This document shows, in pieces, positions 42,199-51,105 of a DNA stretch of 64,000 nt. The notes under the pieces are model-generated. The model was not told where the DNA came from. It made no database searches and saw only the letters and a list, made by a program, of their open reading frames with translations. A program made the position numbers and the translations under genes. The first letter of the stretch is position 1. The number at the start of each line of letters is the position of its first letter. This DNA is from JBFWVJ01 sp050246795 (lineage in GTDB: Bacteria > Patescibacteriota > Gracilibacteria > JAUYGZ01): positions 22,776 through 86,775 of the forward strand of contig JBFWVJ010000008.1 of the NCBI GenBank assembly GCA_050246795.1. The letters are read 5' to 3'.

Positions 42199-42798
42199 TT
42201 ACGACTGACCCTTCGGGATCCACTTGGTAACAACCGCACGGGCCCATAGGCGCTTCGGATTACCGTTCTCATCCTTCACGTCCTCTGAGTCAATCCACGG
42301 CTGGTAGTTACCGTTCTCGTCCTTCGGGAAGTTCTTCATGCCACGAAGCTTGAAGCCTGACTCCCGATGGTCGATCTCCCAGTTAATGTACGCCTTGGCC
42401 GTCTGACCAGCCGTTGAGGCGATCAGGTTAGCAGCCTGTTCACCGGTACCATCCAGCTTCTCAGCCACACCAAAAGCCTGGAGATACTGAGCAATGCCAG
42501 ACGTCTCTAGACCGGTTCGGGGATCGGTGTAGACGGTCTGGTAGATTCGCTGGAACCGGACTTCATACCCTTCGTTTGAAGGCCCCAGGATCGTCGGATC
42601 GACGCGCGCCCCGAGGTTACCGCTCTGAGTGAGAGAGAAGGCTTCGAGGGGAAAGCTCTCAGGAGCACGCACCTCGTATACGCCAGCCTTCGGGAAGGAG
42701 AATTCCTTCTTGGCGGGAGCCTCAGGCACAATGCTGAGATCGATGGGCTGAACCGGGTTAAGAGTACCGAGTGATGAAATGTCAATGGTCTGTGCCAT
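42199..42798 (-). CDS. probable single-strand DNA-binding protein of the recombination module
   Basis: A 199-aa protein with a beta-rich core (VYEVRAPESFPLEAFSL, GYEVRFQRIYQTVY) and a basic end. It directly follows the Sak4-like ATPase; SSB-type proteins normally accompany such ATPases. The fold is inferred from context. Confidence 0.45.
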   Translation of the reverse strand: MAQTIDISSLGTLNPVQPIDLSIVPEAPAKKEFSFPKAGVYEVRAPESFPLEAFSLTQSGNLGARVDPTILGPSNEGYEVRFQRIYQTVYTDPRTGLETSGIAQYLQAFGVAEKLDGTGEQAANLIASTAGQTAKAYINWEIDHRESGFKLRGMKNFPKDENGNYQPWIDSEDVKDENGNPKRLWARAVVTKWIPKGQS

Positions 42799-42873
42799 AT
42801 ATTGTTTTTGTCCTTTGTTTAAGTTAATAGGAAAACGATTTACGTTCGTGAGACGCCTAATAGATTATGAAGA

Positions 42874-43788
42874 TTACTTCGTTACAGTGGCTCCTTTCTT
42901 TGCTGCTTCCAGCCGCTTCTGGATGGCCTTCTTCGCCTCTTCCTTCGCGTCAAGTTGCAGCATCTTAATGGCCTTGGGCAGATCAGTTGGTTCAATTACC
43001 CAAGTCTTAAGTTCGGGGGCATCAAGAGGACGCCGAATATTACCTAGTGCAACCATTCCTCCCGCATTGGGGTCTTGGTGTGTGCCAAGATACATGACAT
43101 GCCGAGGAGTCTTCCCCTTTTCTACAATCACATCTAGATGGAAAGTGTAGTTGAAGTCCTTCGGTAGCAAAGTTGTCAGCGCTCCACCGATAATCAGTGG
43201 TCCAACCGTACTTGCCTTGCTGAGCTCTTCCTTTCCTACGTCTACACCAGCAGTCCACACAACATACTGAGCAGGAAGCTTAAAGGACTCATACATGGCC
43301 TTCAGGATTTCCTTCTGTGGAATTGCATACTTACCGAAGCCCTTTGCGGCTCCTACCTTGAATTTTTCTCCATCACCTGATACTTCAAAGGAGGCATTGG
43401 TATCACCGCCGATGGTGTTTCCTGCTCCAGCCTTTGCGTCCATGTCGTTCTGGAGAAGCTGAGCAAGGCCATGAGCGGATTCAAATGCATACATTCCGAT
43501 CTCTGCATTCTTCTTCTCGTCCTTCACCCATTTGCCTGATGCATCACGAGTGTAGCCACGAACTACCTTATTAATAAAAACCCAGGGATCAGTAGGTCCG
43601 ATTTCTACGAGATCAATGATATCAAGATCCCGATAGGGTTCAATGGTATCAGTACCGCCGAAGTCTCCAGAACAAACACGAGTCTTCTTTCCGGTTGTGA
43701 CATAGACTTCTTCAGCGAGCTTGCCGATCTGTGTGGTTTTTCCTGCGCCACTGAGGGAATAGAGTAGAATTGTTGTTGCGCTTGACAT
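42874..43788 (-). CDS. Sak4-like RecA-fold ATPase
   Basis: A 304-aa ATPase of the AAA_24 type. Walker A is YSLSGAGKTTQIG near residue 9; YVVWTAGVDVGKEE lies later. Such phage proteins anneal or exchange DNA strands with a cognate SSB. Its neighbours are an Hjc-like resolvase and a PD-(D/E)XK nuclease, so this is a recombination cluster. Confidence 0.8.
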   Translation of the reverse strand: MSSATTILLYSLSGAGKTTQIGKLAEEVYVTTGKKTRVCSGDFGGTDTIEPYRDLDIIDLVEIGPTDPWVFINKVVRGYTRDASGKWVKDEKKNAEIGMYAFESAHGLAQLLQNDMDAKAGAGNTIGGDTNASFEVSGDGEKFKVGAAKGFGKYAIPQKEILKAMYESFKLPAQYVVWTAGVDVGKEELSKASTVGPLIIGGALTTLLPKDFNYTFHLDVIVEKGKTPRHVMYLGTHQDPNAGGMVALGNIRRPLDAPELKTWVIEPTDLPKAIKMLQLDAKEEAKKAIQKRLEAAKKGATVTK

Positions 43789-43808
43789 TTAAAATAATAG
43801 CCTTTCGT

Positions 43809-43988
43809 TTATTCTTTCTTCCAGTTTGAGAATGTAATGTTGCTGTAGTGATTAATGCGTTCTGCGAATTTAGGAACGACCCCATCTTCTGACCATTCCA
43901 GAAATGCTTCCCATGCTTCCCATTTTTCTTCTGGAATAATGTAATAGTGACCATCATCGTCACCTACAATCCGAAACCTTTTACTCAT
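43809..43988 (-). CDS. small hypothetical protein
   Basis: A 59-aa acidic protein starting MSKRFRIVGDDDGHYYIIP. Overlaps the resolvase end by 8 bases. Common-looking phage small protein, no known role. Confidence 0.55.
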   Translation of the reverse strand: MSKRFRIVGDDDGHYYIIPEEKWEAWEAFLEWSEDGVVPKFAERINHYSNITFSNWKKE

Positions 43989-44304
43989 CGTAGTTTAGTT
44001 GATATGTGTACGTTTCTTTTCCCCCACGCACTTTAACTTCAAGAAGGAACTCATACTTAGTACTTACTGGAAGAGGAGGATTCTTCCTTAACTTTCTGTA
44101 GAGAACCGAAGCATCAATGAGATTTTTTACTACCTTACACTGAATGAGAAGAACTGGTTTTTCTGGATTAGAACGATGTACTGCTGCAAGATCCCAAATT
44201 CCATGACTTCCGCTGGAACGAACAACAGCATAGTTTTTGCTTTCCCAAAACTTCTTTCTCGAATATTCCAATGCCCTTCCCGACCTATAATTTGCATTAG
44301 GCAC
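43981..44304 (-). CDS. Holliday-junction resolvase-like nuclease
   Basis: A 107-aa protein resembling archaeal Hjc: NYRSGRALEYSRKKFWESKN, then VRSSGSHGIWDLAAV (Asp of the active site) and VLLIQCK (Q-x-K). It would cut four-way junctions during replication or packaging. Confidence 0.75.
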   Translation of the reverse strand: MPNANYRSGRALEYSRKKFWESKNYAVVRSSGSHGIWDLAAVHRSNPEKPVLLIQCKVVKNLIDASVLYRKLRKNPPLPVSTKYEFLLEVKVRGGKETYTYQLNYDE

Positions 44305-45511
44305 TGGTAATACCTTCCATGATTTCTACAGCAAGAGTCTTGAACCCATCATTGTGTTCCCTATCACGAAGAGCGAACTTTCCAGAACCAACCGGATCAT
44401 CCTTTACCGACTGAGGACCATGACAAAGACCAAGGAAGTCACAAGGCCGACCGAATGATGGGCAGCACTTGGAGAAGGACTGAGGGAAACGAACATCAAG
44501 AATAATCTGCTTCTCAAAATCCGGGGTTTCTGGATCTTCTAGACGACTTACGGAATCTTTAACATCTCGTTCTCTCACCGCTCTCTGTCGGAAAAAGTCC
44601 TCCGCTAGACTCTCTTCGGTAAAGATCATTGGAGTTTGCGGGAACTGTTCACTGAGAGTCTCAATAGGAAGTTTCTCAATCCATGCTTTTATTCCGCCAT
44701 CATACTCCCAAATGGGGAACTTCTTCAGTCCGGGTTTATATTCAGTTGAAATCGTCTCTGCAGTAAAAGGTGGGTTGCCCTTGCCCTTATACCCGTAGAC
44801 GAGATTACTGGAAAGCTTCCCATATTGAGCATAGCCCTTATAAAGCCCCTGCACAATGGTGCCTAGAACTTCACGATTCTTGGTAAACTCAATTGCCTTT
44901 GCAGTTCCATGAACCTGCATGTCCTTATTCCAAGACTCAATCCATTCTGGCTTCTTGTTTCCAGTAGACTTGTATTCAATATAGACAACAGGTGAATCGT
45001 CATCTTCTGCGAGGATCAGATCAGGCTTTGCCTTATAAATAAATGGACCCTTCTTGTTCAGCTTTCCGGTGAAATCATGCGGAAAGATATTCTCCTTTTC
45101 GTACCCCACAACGACTGGGTATTGTGCAATCAGTGACGGCCAGCGCTGCTTATAAAAGCCTCTTACTAAGCCCTCAAGCAATGTGGATTGCTCCATCATC
45201 AGTAGCCACTCTGGCGAATCTGTAGGTAAATTTCCCGTTCCTTTTGAATAGTAATCAAGAAGGGTAGTGGATACAAAATTTCCTGCACTGGATGCAATAT
45301 TGTCGATATCTACAGCTCCATCGACTGAATACTGGGCGGCGATTCCCGCTAGAGCATCATGAAGGACAGTCCCGAAGAAGAGTTCCAGTGTAAGGTTATT
45401 CTTCTGAATACCGCCCAAATAGTTGTACTGGTAATATCTTGCACGATTGCACTGCCAGTCAGCCTGTGCGGAGGCTCTGCTGTGCCAAATAAGTTCTTTA
45501 GTGGTTGCCAT
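44297..45511 (-). CDS. PD-(D/E)XK nuclease
   Basis: A 404-aa Cas4/AddB-like exonuclease. N-terminal WQCNRARYYQYNYLGG, then AKPDLILAEDD and VYIEYKST give the D...ExK core; a cysteine cluster (CCPSFGRPCDFLGLC) at the end resembles the iron-sulphur site. Probably prepares single strands for the Sak4-like ATPase. Confidence 0.8.
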   Translation of the reverse strand: MATTKELIWHSRASAQADWQCNRARYYQYNYLGGIQKNNLTLELFFGTVLHDALAGIAAQYSVDGAVDIDNIASSAGNFVSTTLLDYYSKGTGNLPTDSPEWLLMMEQSTLLEGLVRGFYKQRWPSLIAQYPVVVGYEKENIFPHDFTGKLNKKGPFIYKAKPDLILAEDDDSPVVYIEYKSTGNKKPEWIESWNKDMQVHGTAKAIEFTKNREVLGTIVQGLYKGYAQYGKLSSNLVYGYKGKGNPPFTAETISTEYKPGLKKFPIWEYDGGIKAWIEKLPIETLSEQFPQTPMIFTEESLAEDFFRQRAVRERDVKDSVSRLEDPETPDFEKQIILDVRFPQSFSKCCPSFGRPCDFLGLCHGPQSVKDDPVGSGKFALRDREHNDGFKTLAVEIMEGITSA

Positions 45512-45577
45512 TATGATTCTTTGGAAAAGAGATGATTAGGATAATGAGAATAAATACTGAGATAATTAATGTTAACA

Positions 45578-46525
45578 TCAGCCTCCTTGATAGAGTGTGT
45601 TTCTTACTGTTTTCTTATCTCGGAGAAGTTTAAAACTTCCGGCTTTCTCGCCCTTATAGTGAATGGGGCGGAGAACAAACACTTCTTTGTGATCAATAGT
45701 GACCCCGGCTTCCCTGTCAAGATAATGAACTGCGGTCATTGCATCTTCAGCAGCAGAGGCACCTCTTGTTGCATAAACAGTTTTCTTAAGCTGCTTACCT
45801 TGAAAGAACTGAGGCTTACCTTGGTGACCAAGAATCAGACAGGCCGCATTGGTTGACTGAGCAATCTCAATCATGGAGTCAATTACGTGACGAACCATTG
45901 CATTATCGTTTTCTGCACCTTCACCTTGAATATAGCTAGCCAGTGGATCGAACACAATCAGTCCTGCACCTTCTGCTAGTTTCTTATACAGAGACAGGGA
46001 TTCTTCTCTGCGGATTCCTGCACTTACTAGAAGCTTATGCCCGCCAAGATGTTCAGGACCAAAAACCTTCAGCCTACCACCAAGGGATGGAAATTGCATT
46101 CTCTTATACAATCCCATTAGATTGTATGCGGTATGTTCTGCCAGGAAATGTACTGATTTGTCAATGACTTTATTAGGCGCAATAGCACCCCAAAGAGGTT
46201 CTCCAGTAAGAAGTGAGAACTGAATTTCTAAGGCAAGAGCACTCTTACCAGTTTCCTTCATTCCTATAACACCGGAACTCCCGTGAGCAAGAAGAACCCC
46301 AGGAATCAGTTCTGGTGGTTCTGGAGGAAGTGGATCATCGATGCTTACTCCGACCGGAATTTCAATGGTGCCAGCTTCTTCCTCAATAAATCTCTTTTGT
46401 GCATCTTTACGAACTCTCAATCTGAACACCTCAGCATTTAGTTGGTCGGTATAATGTTTTGAGCCACGATCTAAAGCGGATTGAGAGGTCTGGACGTGCT
46501 CAAGAACTAGTCCGCTGTCAGCCAT
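45578..46525 (-). CDS. RepA-like (AAA_25) ATPase
   Basis: A 315-aa RecA-fold ATPase. Walker A GMKETGKSAL near residue 92, Walker B LIVFDPLASYI, and the sensor strand ACLILGHQGK fit hexameric RepA-type helicases or replication ATPases. Preceded by its own promoter at 46552-46581. The best candidate for a replication helicase in this window. Confidence 0.75.
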   Translation of the reverse strand: MADSGLVLEHVQTSQSALDRGSKHYTDQLNAEVFRLRVRKDAQKRFIEEEAGTIEIPVGVSIDDPLPPEPPELIPGVLLAHGSSGVIGMKETGKSALALEIQFSLLTGEPLWGAIAPNKVIDKSVHFLAEHTAYNLMGLYKRMQFPSLGGRLKVFGPEHLGGHKLLVSAGIRREESLSLYKKLAEGAGLIVFDPLASYIQGEGAENDNAMVRHVIDSMIEIAQSTNAACLILGHQGKPQFFQGKQLKKTVYATRGASAAEDAMTAVHYLDREAGVTIDHKEVFVLRPIHYKGEKAGSFKLLRDKKTVRNTLYQGG

Positions 46526-46551
46526 CCAGAATCTCCTTCACGGTATATCCT

Positions 46552-46581
46552 ATCATATCACGACTTCTCCAAGAAAATCAA
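46552..46581 (-). promoter_or_regulatory. sigma70-type promoter
   Basis: TTGATT and TATGAT with an 18-base spacer and extended -10 (TGA before TATGAT), reading left. It lies about 27 bases upstream of the RepA-like ATPase start. Confidence 0.65.
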
Positions 46582-46599
46582 CCACAAGATATTGTAGTG

Positions 46600-46938
46600 T
46601 TACATTAGACCATCATCAGCAAAGTCATTAAGAATATTACCCACTGAATTACCAGCAAGTTGCTCGATGATAGGGAAAAGATACTTAACTGCATGAGCAT
46701 TACAGAACCAAATCTGGCGGTTTTCTGGAAGGTCAAAGAATTCCTCATCTTCAAATAGTCCGGCAGTGAGTTCAGAGCGGCGCTGTGTGTAGTTCTTTTC
46801 ATCAAGACATACTCCGGGTTCAATACAGCCACGTACAACACATGGTCCAGAGGTCTGCTTTAGTGGAGGTTTGGGAGAAGGTGGATAATCGGTTAGCTCA
46901 TTGAGCTTCTCATAAAAATCGGATGAATTTGTCTGCAT
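46600..46938 (-). CDS. hypothetical protein
   Basis: A 112-aa acidic protein with CVVRGCIEPGVC, a possible zinc site, and NRQIWFCNAHAVKYLFP later. Own promoter upstream. Function unknown. Confidence 0.5.
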   Translation of the reverse strand: MQTNSSDFYEKLNELTDYPPSPKPPLKQTSGPCVVRGCIEPGVCLDEKNYTQRRSELTAGLFEDEEFFDLPENRQIWFCNAHAVKYLFPIIEQLAGNSVGNILNDFADDGLM

Positions 46939-46957
46939 TCGTTTCCTTTGAATCTAT

Positions 46958-46987
46958 ATCATATCATGGATGAGCGGTGAAAGGCAA
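46958..46987 (-). promoter_or_regulatory. sigma70-type promoter
   Basis: TTGCCT and TATGAT with an 18-base spacer and extended -10, reading left, 20 bases before the gene at 46938. Confidence 0.55.
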
Positions 46988-47073
46988 GGGGAAAGAAGCT
47001 TTTTGCCGACCACAAAATATTGGGGTTGGGAACAGTGAATAGCACTAGAGGCTTATACTATTAGTTGTGGTCT

Positions 47074-47334
47074 CTATCCAAGTCGGCGGATCTTCTTGAC
47101 CCAAGCAGCAGGTATGGCGAGGGTATTACCACGACCACCATCAGCAGACTGGGTCTGGGCAACAGAAATAAACTCTGTATTCTTCTGGACAAGATAGCCT
47201 ACAGACTTCGCAGGCATTGGACCGTGTTCAAGAGCTTCTCGTCTGCTGTGCCATCCCAAGCAGCAGGAAGCATCCTCCCACTGGATTTCTACAAGAGGTT
47301 TTAGCTCAAACTCTGGTTCCTTCTTTTTAGACAT
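47074..47334 (-). CDS. hypothetical protein
   Basis: An 86-aa protein with EIQWEDASCCLGWHSRREAL and FISVAQTQSADGGRGNTLAI, a recurring phage pattern with no known function. It ends the message after the metallophosphatase gene. Confidence 0.5.
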   Translation of the reverse strand: MSKKKEPEFELKPLVEIQWEDASCCLGWHSRREALEHGPMPAKSVGYLVQKNTEFISVAQTQSADGGRGNTLAIPAAWVKKIRRLG

Positions 47335-47894
47335 TCGATATTTTCTCCTTAATAATTTTAGCGACTTCTTCTATGTGTATGGGTGTATATGCAATCCTCT
47401 CCACACTTACATTGAACCAGCTTTTGACTTTCCCGTCTTCACCGATCATGCTTGATGGACTTTCCTTTTCATGAATGTGTCCGTGAATATTTGCATCTCG
47501 TTTAAAGAGCGAAGAAACATGCAGTGGATAATGCGAGCAGAGAAGTCTCAGTCCAGCAACCTGCATTTCCTTTGCTCCCTGAAGTTTCTGGAAACCAGCA
47601 GCCTTGTAGGTTTCAATGTTGCAGGTATCATGATTGCCTGGGACAATTCTCTTGTGTCCGTTCAGACGCTTTCCAATATCGATCCAGTGCTGACCATTCG
47701 CCATGCAGAAATCACCAAGATGCCACACATGGTCTTGAGACTTGACTACGGAGTTCCAGCGTTCGATCATAGCCGCATCGCCTTCTTCAGCATTGGAGAA
47801 TTCAGGCCGAACTCTCTTTCCCTCGTTGTCGGTAAAGTGGTAGATGTTTTGATGCCTAAAAGTGAGTGTCCGAGATAACATATATATCAGCCAT
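47327..47894 (-). pseudogene. metallophosphoesterase gene with +1 frameshift
   Basis: ATG 47894 begins MADIYVISDTHF, the first metal motif, then reads TAG at 47856-47858. Shifting +1 in a T4 run (47858-47861) continues RHQNIYHF and the rest: HLGDFCM, VPGNHDTCN, HYPLHVSS, IHGHIHEKES. The full protein would be about 188 aa. An ATG at 47881 in the other frame gives a product lacking the DxH ligands. Candidate programmed shift, mutation or sequence error. Confidence 0.7.
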
Positions 47895-48468
47895 TGTTGG
47901 ACGCCTCCTTTCTCCAGCGACCGCCGGACTTAAAGTAACATTTTCTACTGCAAAATTTAGCGGTACGTTGCCCGCTTTTTCTATAGTACGATTTCCCACA
48001 ATATAAACATGGAGGAATTTTTATCTTACGAGATTTTCCTCTATCTCTTAATTGTTGATTTCTCCCATCACTTTCCATATGACAACGTCTACACAGATAC
48101 CACCAGTCTCCTAAATCTCGTATGTATTTTCCGGATTTGTTTGCTAAATCTCGTGGAGGAACTTTATAGCATCTTTCACAAAACTCAGGCTTTACGTATC
48201 GTTCGCGTATCCACGCATGAACTCCACTATATCCAACTTTGTTACCTTTCCATCTTGGATTTTTTGGTCCAAGTTTACACTCGGATAAAAGGCATCCACA
48301 ACTATTAGTATTACCTGTTAATAGATTTGTGGTATTAATTGTTTTAGTATTGCCACAATCACATTGACATAACCAAGAGGACCATTTGGAGTTTGGAGGT
48401 TCTCCGGCTGGAGATACTAATATCAGCTTCCCAAATCTCTCACCACTGTAGCGTTTTACTTTAGACAT
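47887..48468 (-). CDS. HNH homing endonuclease
   Basis: A 193-aa endonuclease. The N-terminal GERFGKLILVS, LCQCDCGN, NSCGCLLSE module is shared with two other endonucleases here. The core has FCERCYK, LCRRCH and a C-terminal CLYCGKSYY / FCSRKCYF zinc finger. Has its own promoter. It lies directly upstream of the frameshifted phosphoesterase. Confidence 0.85.
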   Translation of the reverse strand: MSKVKRYSGERFGKLILVSPAGEPPNSKWSSWLCQCDCGNTKTINTTNLLTGNTNSCGCLLSECKLGPKNPRWKGNKVGYSGVHAWIRERYVKPEFCERCYKVPPRDLANKSGKYIRDLGDWWYLCRRCHMESDGRNQQLRDRGKSRKIKIPPCLYCGKSYYRKSGQRTAKFCSRKCYFKSGGRWRKEASNNG

Positions 48469-48477
48469 GATACAACT

Positions 48478-48506
48478 ATCATATCACATATTGTTTTGTG
48501 TGTCAA
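48478..48506 (-). promoter_or_regulatory. sigma70-type promoter of the endonuclease
   Basis: TTGACA and TATGAT, 17-base spacer, extended -10, reading left. The ATG is 10 bases after the -10, so the mRNA would have almost no leader. Confidence 0.7.
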
Positions 48507-48534
48507 CGGGTATCGCTTATTAGATAAATGTTGG

Positions 48535-48888
48535 TTACCAATTCTCTCCTCTCATAGTCACCCATTCACCATGCTTATTACGATACACCACATAAGCACA
48601 GTTCTTGGCAAAAGCCCAGCAGAATGCACACGGCTTGGCAATTACCGGATTCCCAGACTTCTTTCGCTGAGCAGCGACATAAAGAACCGACTTTGGAATG
48701 TCCTTGTGATTTGCCCGCTTAAAGCAATGCTCCTCTGCATGTTCACCAAAGCCAGAAGAACCCTCATGGTTCCATCCAGTGGCCGTTACAATCCCCTTTG
48801 TCGTAAGAACTGCACTTACCTGCACTGCACAGCGGCTCCTCTTAAGAAGCTTCAGGCAGAGTTCCTTCGGGTCAGCGTTAGGCTTCAT
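48535..48888 (-). CDS. cytidine deaminase-superfamily protein
   Basis: A 117-aa zinc deaminase. GEHAEEHCFKRAN has the zinc His and catalytic Glu, and KPCAFCWAFAKN has the zinc cysteines. It differs from the dCMP deaminase at 31,878, so the substrate may be another nucleoside, nucleotide or RNA/DNA base. Confidence 0.75.
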   Translation of the reverse strand: MKPNADPKELCLKLLKRSRCAVQVSAVLTTKGIVTATGWNHEGSSGFGEHAEEHCFKRANHKDIPKSVLYVAAQRKKSGNPVIAKPCAFCWAFAKNCAYVVYRNKHGEWVTMRGENW

Positions 48889-48899
48889 GATTTTCTATC

Positions 48900-49961
48900 C
48901 TAGAATGGGATATCATCATCCGAGTAAATAGGCTTCTTTTCCTCTGGACCAAAGTGAGTGATCTTGTCCTCTTCTAGGGTGATCGGTTCTCCATCCATCC
49001 CATGACTCATAAAGAATCTAATACCTTCTCGGTCCTTCTCTGAGCCCATAATGAAGATATCGAAACGAAGATTTTTAGTCTGCACCCCATCATAGAAGTT
49101 CCAGAAGAACTTCCCCTTAAAGATATATGGGATCTCATACTGGTCATTGTAGGGCTTTCCAAGTGGTTCGATCTTAGTCAAGTACCGATTTTGAAGCATG
49201 TTCAGTAGACCTTCTGAGTCTACCGGATATTCTGCGTTGTCCAATGGAAGAAAATAAAGATCGATATCCTTAGTGGATTCTCCATTGTTAAGAACTCCAC
49301 CACCTAGACAGAGGTGATAGCCGAGTTTCTTTACGTTTGGCTGAAGATCACGAACGACACTTAGTCCCTGATCCAGTGTCCACATGGTATTTTCCTGGAT
49401 TGGTGAAGGCACAGCATTAGGGAGGTTTATGGTTAATCCATAAGACGCACCTTCACTTGGTGCTTGCTGCAGGGGTATTAGTGGGGCCGAGGGAATTTGA
49501 CCAAGAAAATTAGAACTTCCTTGACTAGAGAAATAGTATTTTTTTCCAGGGTACGGAATCGGCTGAGAGTTCAAATGCTCTTGGATTTCGGCTGATGTTA
49601 TGCAAGCATTCGTGTCTTTATCCTGATCCCAAACAACAGTAGTCACTTTTTCAGGTGATGGTGCAGCAGATGCCTTTTCCGGGGACTGAGCCATGAATTG
49701 CTTCTGTTTTTCAATCCACTTTGCTGCTTCACTAAAGGCTGTAGAGTAAAACTTCTCTGCGATCAGATCATCTTCATGAAGCATAGAAGTTTCAATATCC
49801 AAGGAGACAGACTGCTGAGGTGCCGAATTACTAGGATCACAACTCGGAGATGACTTCTTCTCCGCCTCGGCGATAGCATTTGTGTAAGCCTTCTTTTTTA
49901 GTTCAGCAATCTGCGCTTTGTACTTTTTAATCACTGAATCAAACATTTCATCATCTAGCAT
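48900..49961 (-). CDS. protein with nucleotidyltransferase-like C-terminal domain
   Basis: A 353-aa protein. The N-terminus is coiled coil; the middle is low complexity. The C-terminal 150 residues have LCLGGGVLNNGESTKDIDLY, the GG...S-x10-DxD pattern of the polymerase-beta nucleotidyltransferase fold, and FDIFIMGSEK. It could transfer nucleotides to RNA or protein, or be inactive. Confidence 0.5.
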   Translation of the reverse strand: MLDDEMFDSVIKKYKAQIAELKKKAYTNAIAEAEKKSSPSCDPSNSAPQQSVSLDIETSMLHEDDLIAEKFYSTAFSEAAKWIEKQKQFMAQSPEKASAAPSPEKVTTVVWDQDKDTNACITSAEIQEHLNSQPIPYPGKKYYFSSQGSSNFLGQIPSAPLIPLQQAPSEGASYGLTINLPNAVPSPIQENTMWTLDQGLSVVRDLQPNVKKLGYHLCLGGGVLNNGESTKDIDLYFLPLDNAEYPVDSEGLLNMLQNRYLTKIEPLGKPYNDQYEIPYIFKGKFFWNFYDGVQTKNLRFDIFIMGSEKDREGIRFFMSHGMDGEPITLEEDKITHFGPEEKKPIYSDDDIPF

Positions 49962-49963
49962 AA

Positions 49964-50197
49964 TTACTTCTCCCAGACAATCTTAGTGCGCCCATCGTGT
50001 CCGTGAATAGCCTCAATAGTATGAATATTTAAAACAGTCTCAATAGAGTGAAACGTTCCAAGCCAAGAAACTGTAACCATACCATTGGTCCACTCTACTC
50101 CTTCAGCGATTCTTCCAGTGCCTGAAACGCCACTGACATCTTCAGTTCGTTCTAACCAAAAAAGTCGTGGCTTTGCTGCGACTGTGGAGTTGGGCAC
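49964..50197 (-). CDS. conserved small phage protein
   Basis: A 77-aa protein with LERTEDVSGVSGTGRIAEGV and AIHGHDGRTKIVW, a recognisable phage small-protein family of unknown role. Overlaps the upstream gene by 46 bases; a later start is possible. Confidence 0.55.
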   Translation of the reverse strand: MPNSTVAAKPRLFWLERTEDVSGVSGTGRIAEGVEWTNGMVTVSWLGTFHSIETVLNIHTIEAIHGHDGRTKIVWEK

Positions 50198-50538
50198 GAT
50201 TCTGTCTCCTTCTTCTTTTTACTTTCGAGTTCAAGATATTCTGAGAAAGTTCTAAGTCTGGGCTTCTTCGTCTTTTCATCAATAAGAACATGCCAGGCAT
50301 CAATATAATGCTTAGCCGTTCGGCACTTTAATAGATCGCAGTTTCCAGCTTGCACATGATCAAAGCCGACTTCCTTAATCCAGCAGAGGGCGGCATGTTT
50401 TGTCACGCAAGGATACTGCTTAGGCTTTTCTGGCCATGAACTTACTGACTTTACCTCACATCTAATAGCCCGTCCGATTTCTGGTGGAGTCTTACTGACA
50501 AGCTTTTTGTTCAGGATGTTATATGAGTAAAGAGCCAT
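50152..50538 (-). CDS. hypothetical protein
   Basis: A 128-aa protein with cysteines (CVTKHAALCW, NCDLLKC) and a Lys/Glu/Gln-rich tail. Not recognised. Confidence 0.4.
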   Translation of the reverse strand: MALYSYNILNKKLVSKTPPEIGRAIRCEVKSVSSWPEKPKQYPCVTKHAALCWIKEVGFDHVQAGNCDLLKCRTAKHYIDAWHVLIDEKTKKPRLRTFSEYLELESKKKKETESCPTPQSQQSHDFFG

Positions 50539-50540
50539 GA

Positions 50541-50975
50541 TTAGTCTCCAACGAATTCGGCAGCAGGACGAGGATCGACTTGGTACTGAATCTCCAGACC
50601 AAGAATATTCGCAGCCCTACGAACATGACGATCGAAGTGGTCATGCTGGGATTCAGGCGGAAGCGTAACCTTCGTGTCTCGGTGGAAACGAGCACAACCA
50701 CCAATAGAACCAAAGAACATAGCTTCTCTGATGATTTCTACCGTATTGAACTTACGCTTACGGCGTGCTGCATATGCTTGTTCGTGTTCTTCTCGGCTCA
50801 TGTCTGGGCGCTCAGATGGCGTATCAGGACCACGAACACAACTCATGAGGTCCCATGCCTGATTAGCATTAGGATTCTTCATCATGAATTCTGACATGAA
50901 TCTCCGCCAGTCAGTCAGAGATAGATGCTTGATGGAAACTTCCTTACCACTGTCAAGAATGATACGCATTTTCAT
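50541..50975 (-). CDS. conserved phage protein (RGPDS family)
   Basis: A 144-aa protein with AWDLMSCVRGPDTPSERPD, also found in shorter form at 55,589 (RWDIFAAMRGPDS). It is seen repeatedly in phages; no function established. Confidence 0.5.
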   Translation of the reverse strand: MKMRIILDSGKEVSIKHLSLTDWRRFMSEFMMKNPNANQAWDLMSCVRGPDTPSERPDMSREEHEQAYAARRKRKFNTVEIIREAMFFGSIGGCARFHRDTKVTLPPESQHDHFDRHVRRAANILGLEIQYQVDPRPAAEFVGD

Positions 50976-50987
50976 GGTCCTTTTTTC

Positions 50988-51104
50988 TTATTCTGAAGTC
51001 TTTCTAGTCTGGGCTTTGATTAATTCGATCAATCTCTGAGCTTCTTCTGTGGAGAATTCATATCCCCTTAATACTTCAATGATATATCCAATGCGAGGTT
51101 TCAT
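50988..51104 (-). CDS. tiny helical protein
   Basis: A 38-aa protein starting MKPRIGYIIEVLRGYEF and ending in a basic helix. It is 1 base from the next gene upstream, consistent with coupling. Unknown. Confidence 0.45.
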   Translation of the reverse strand: MKPRIGYIIEVLRGYEFSTEEAQRLIELIKAQTRKTSE

Positions 51105-51105
51105 C

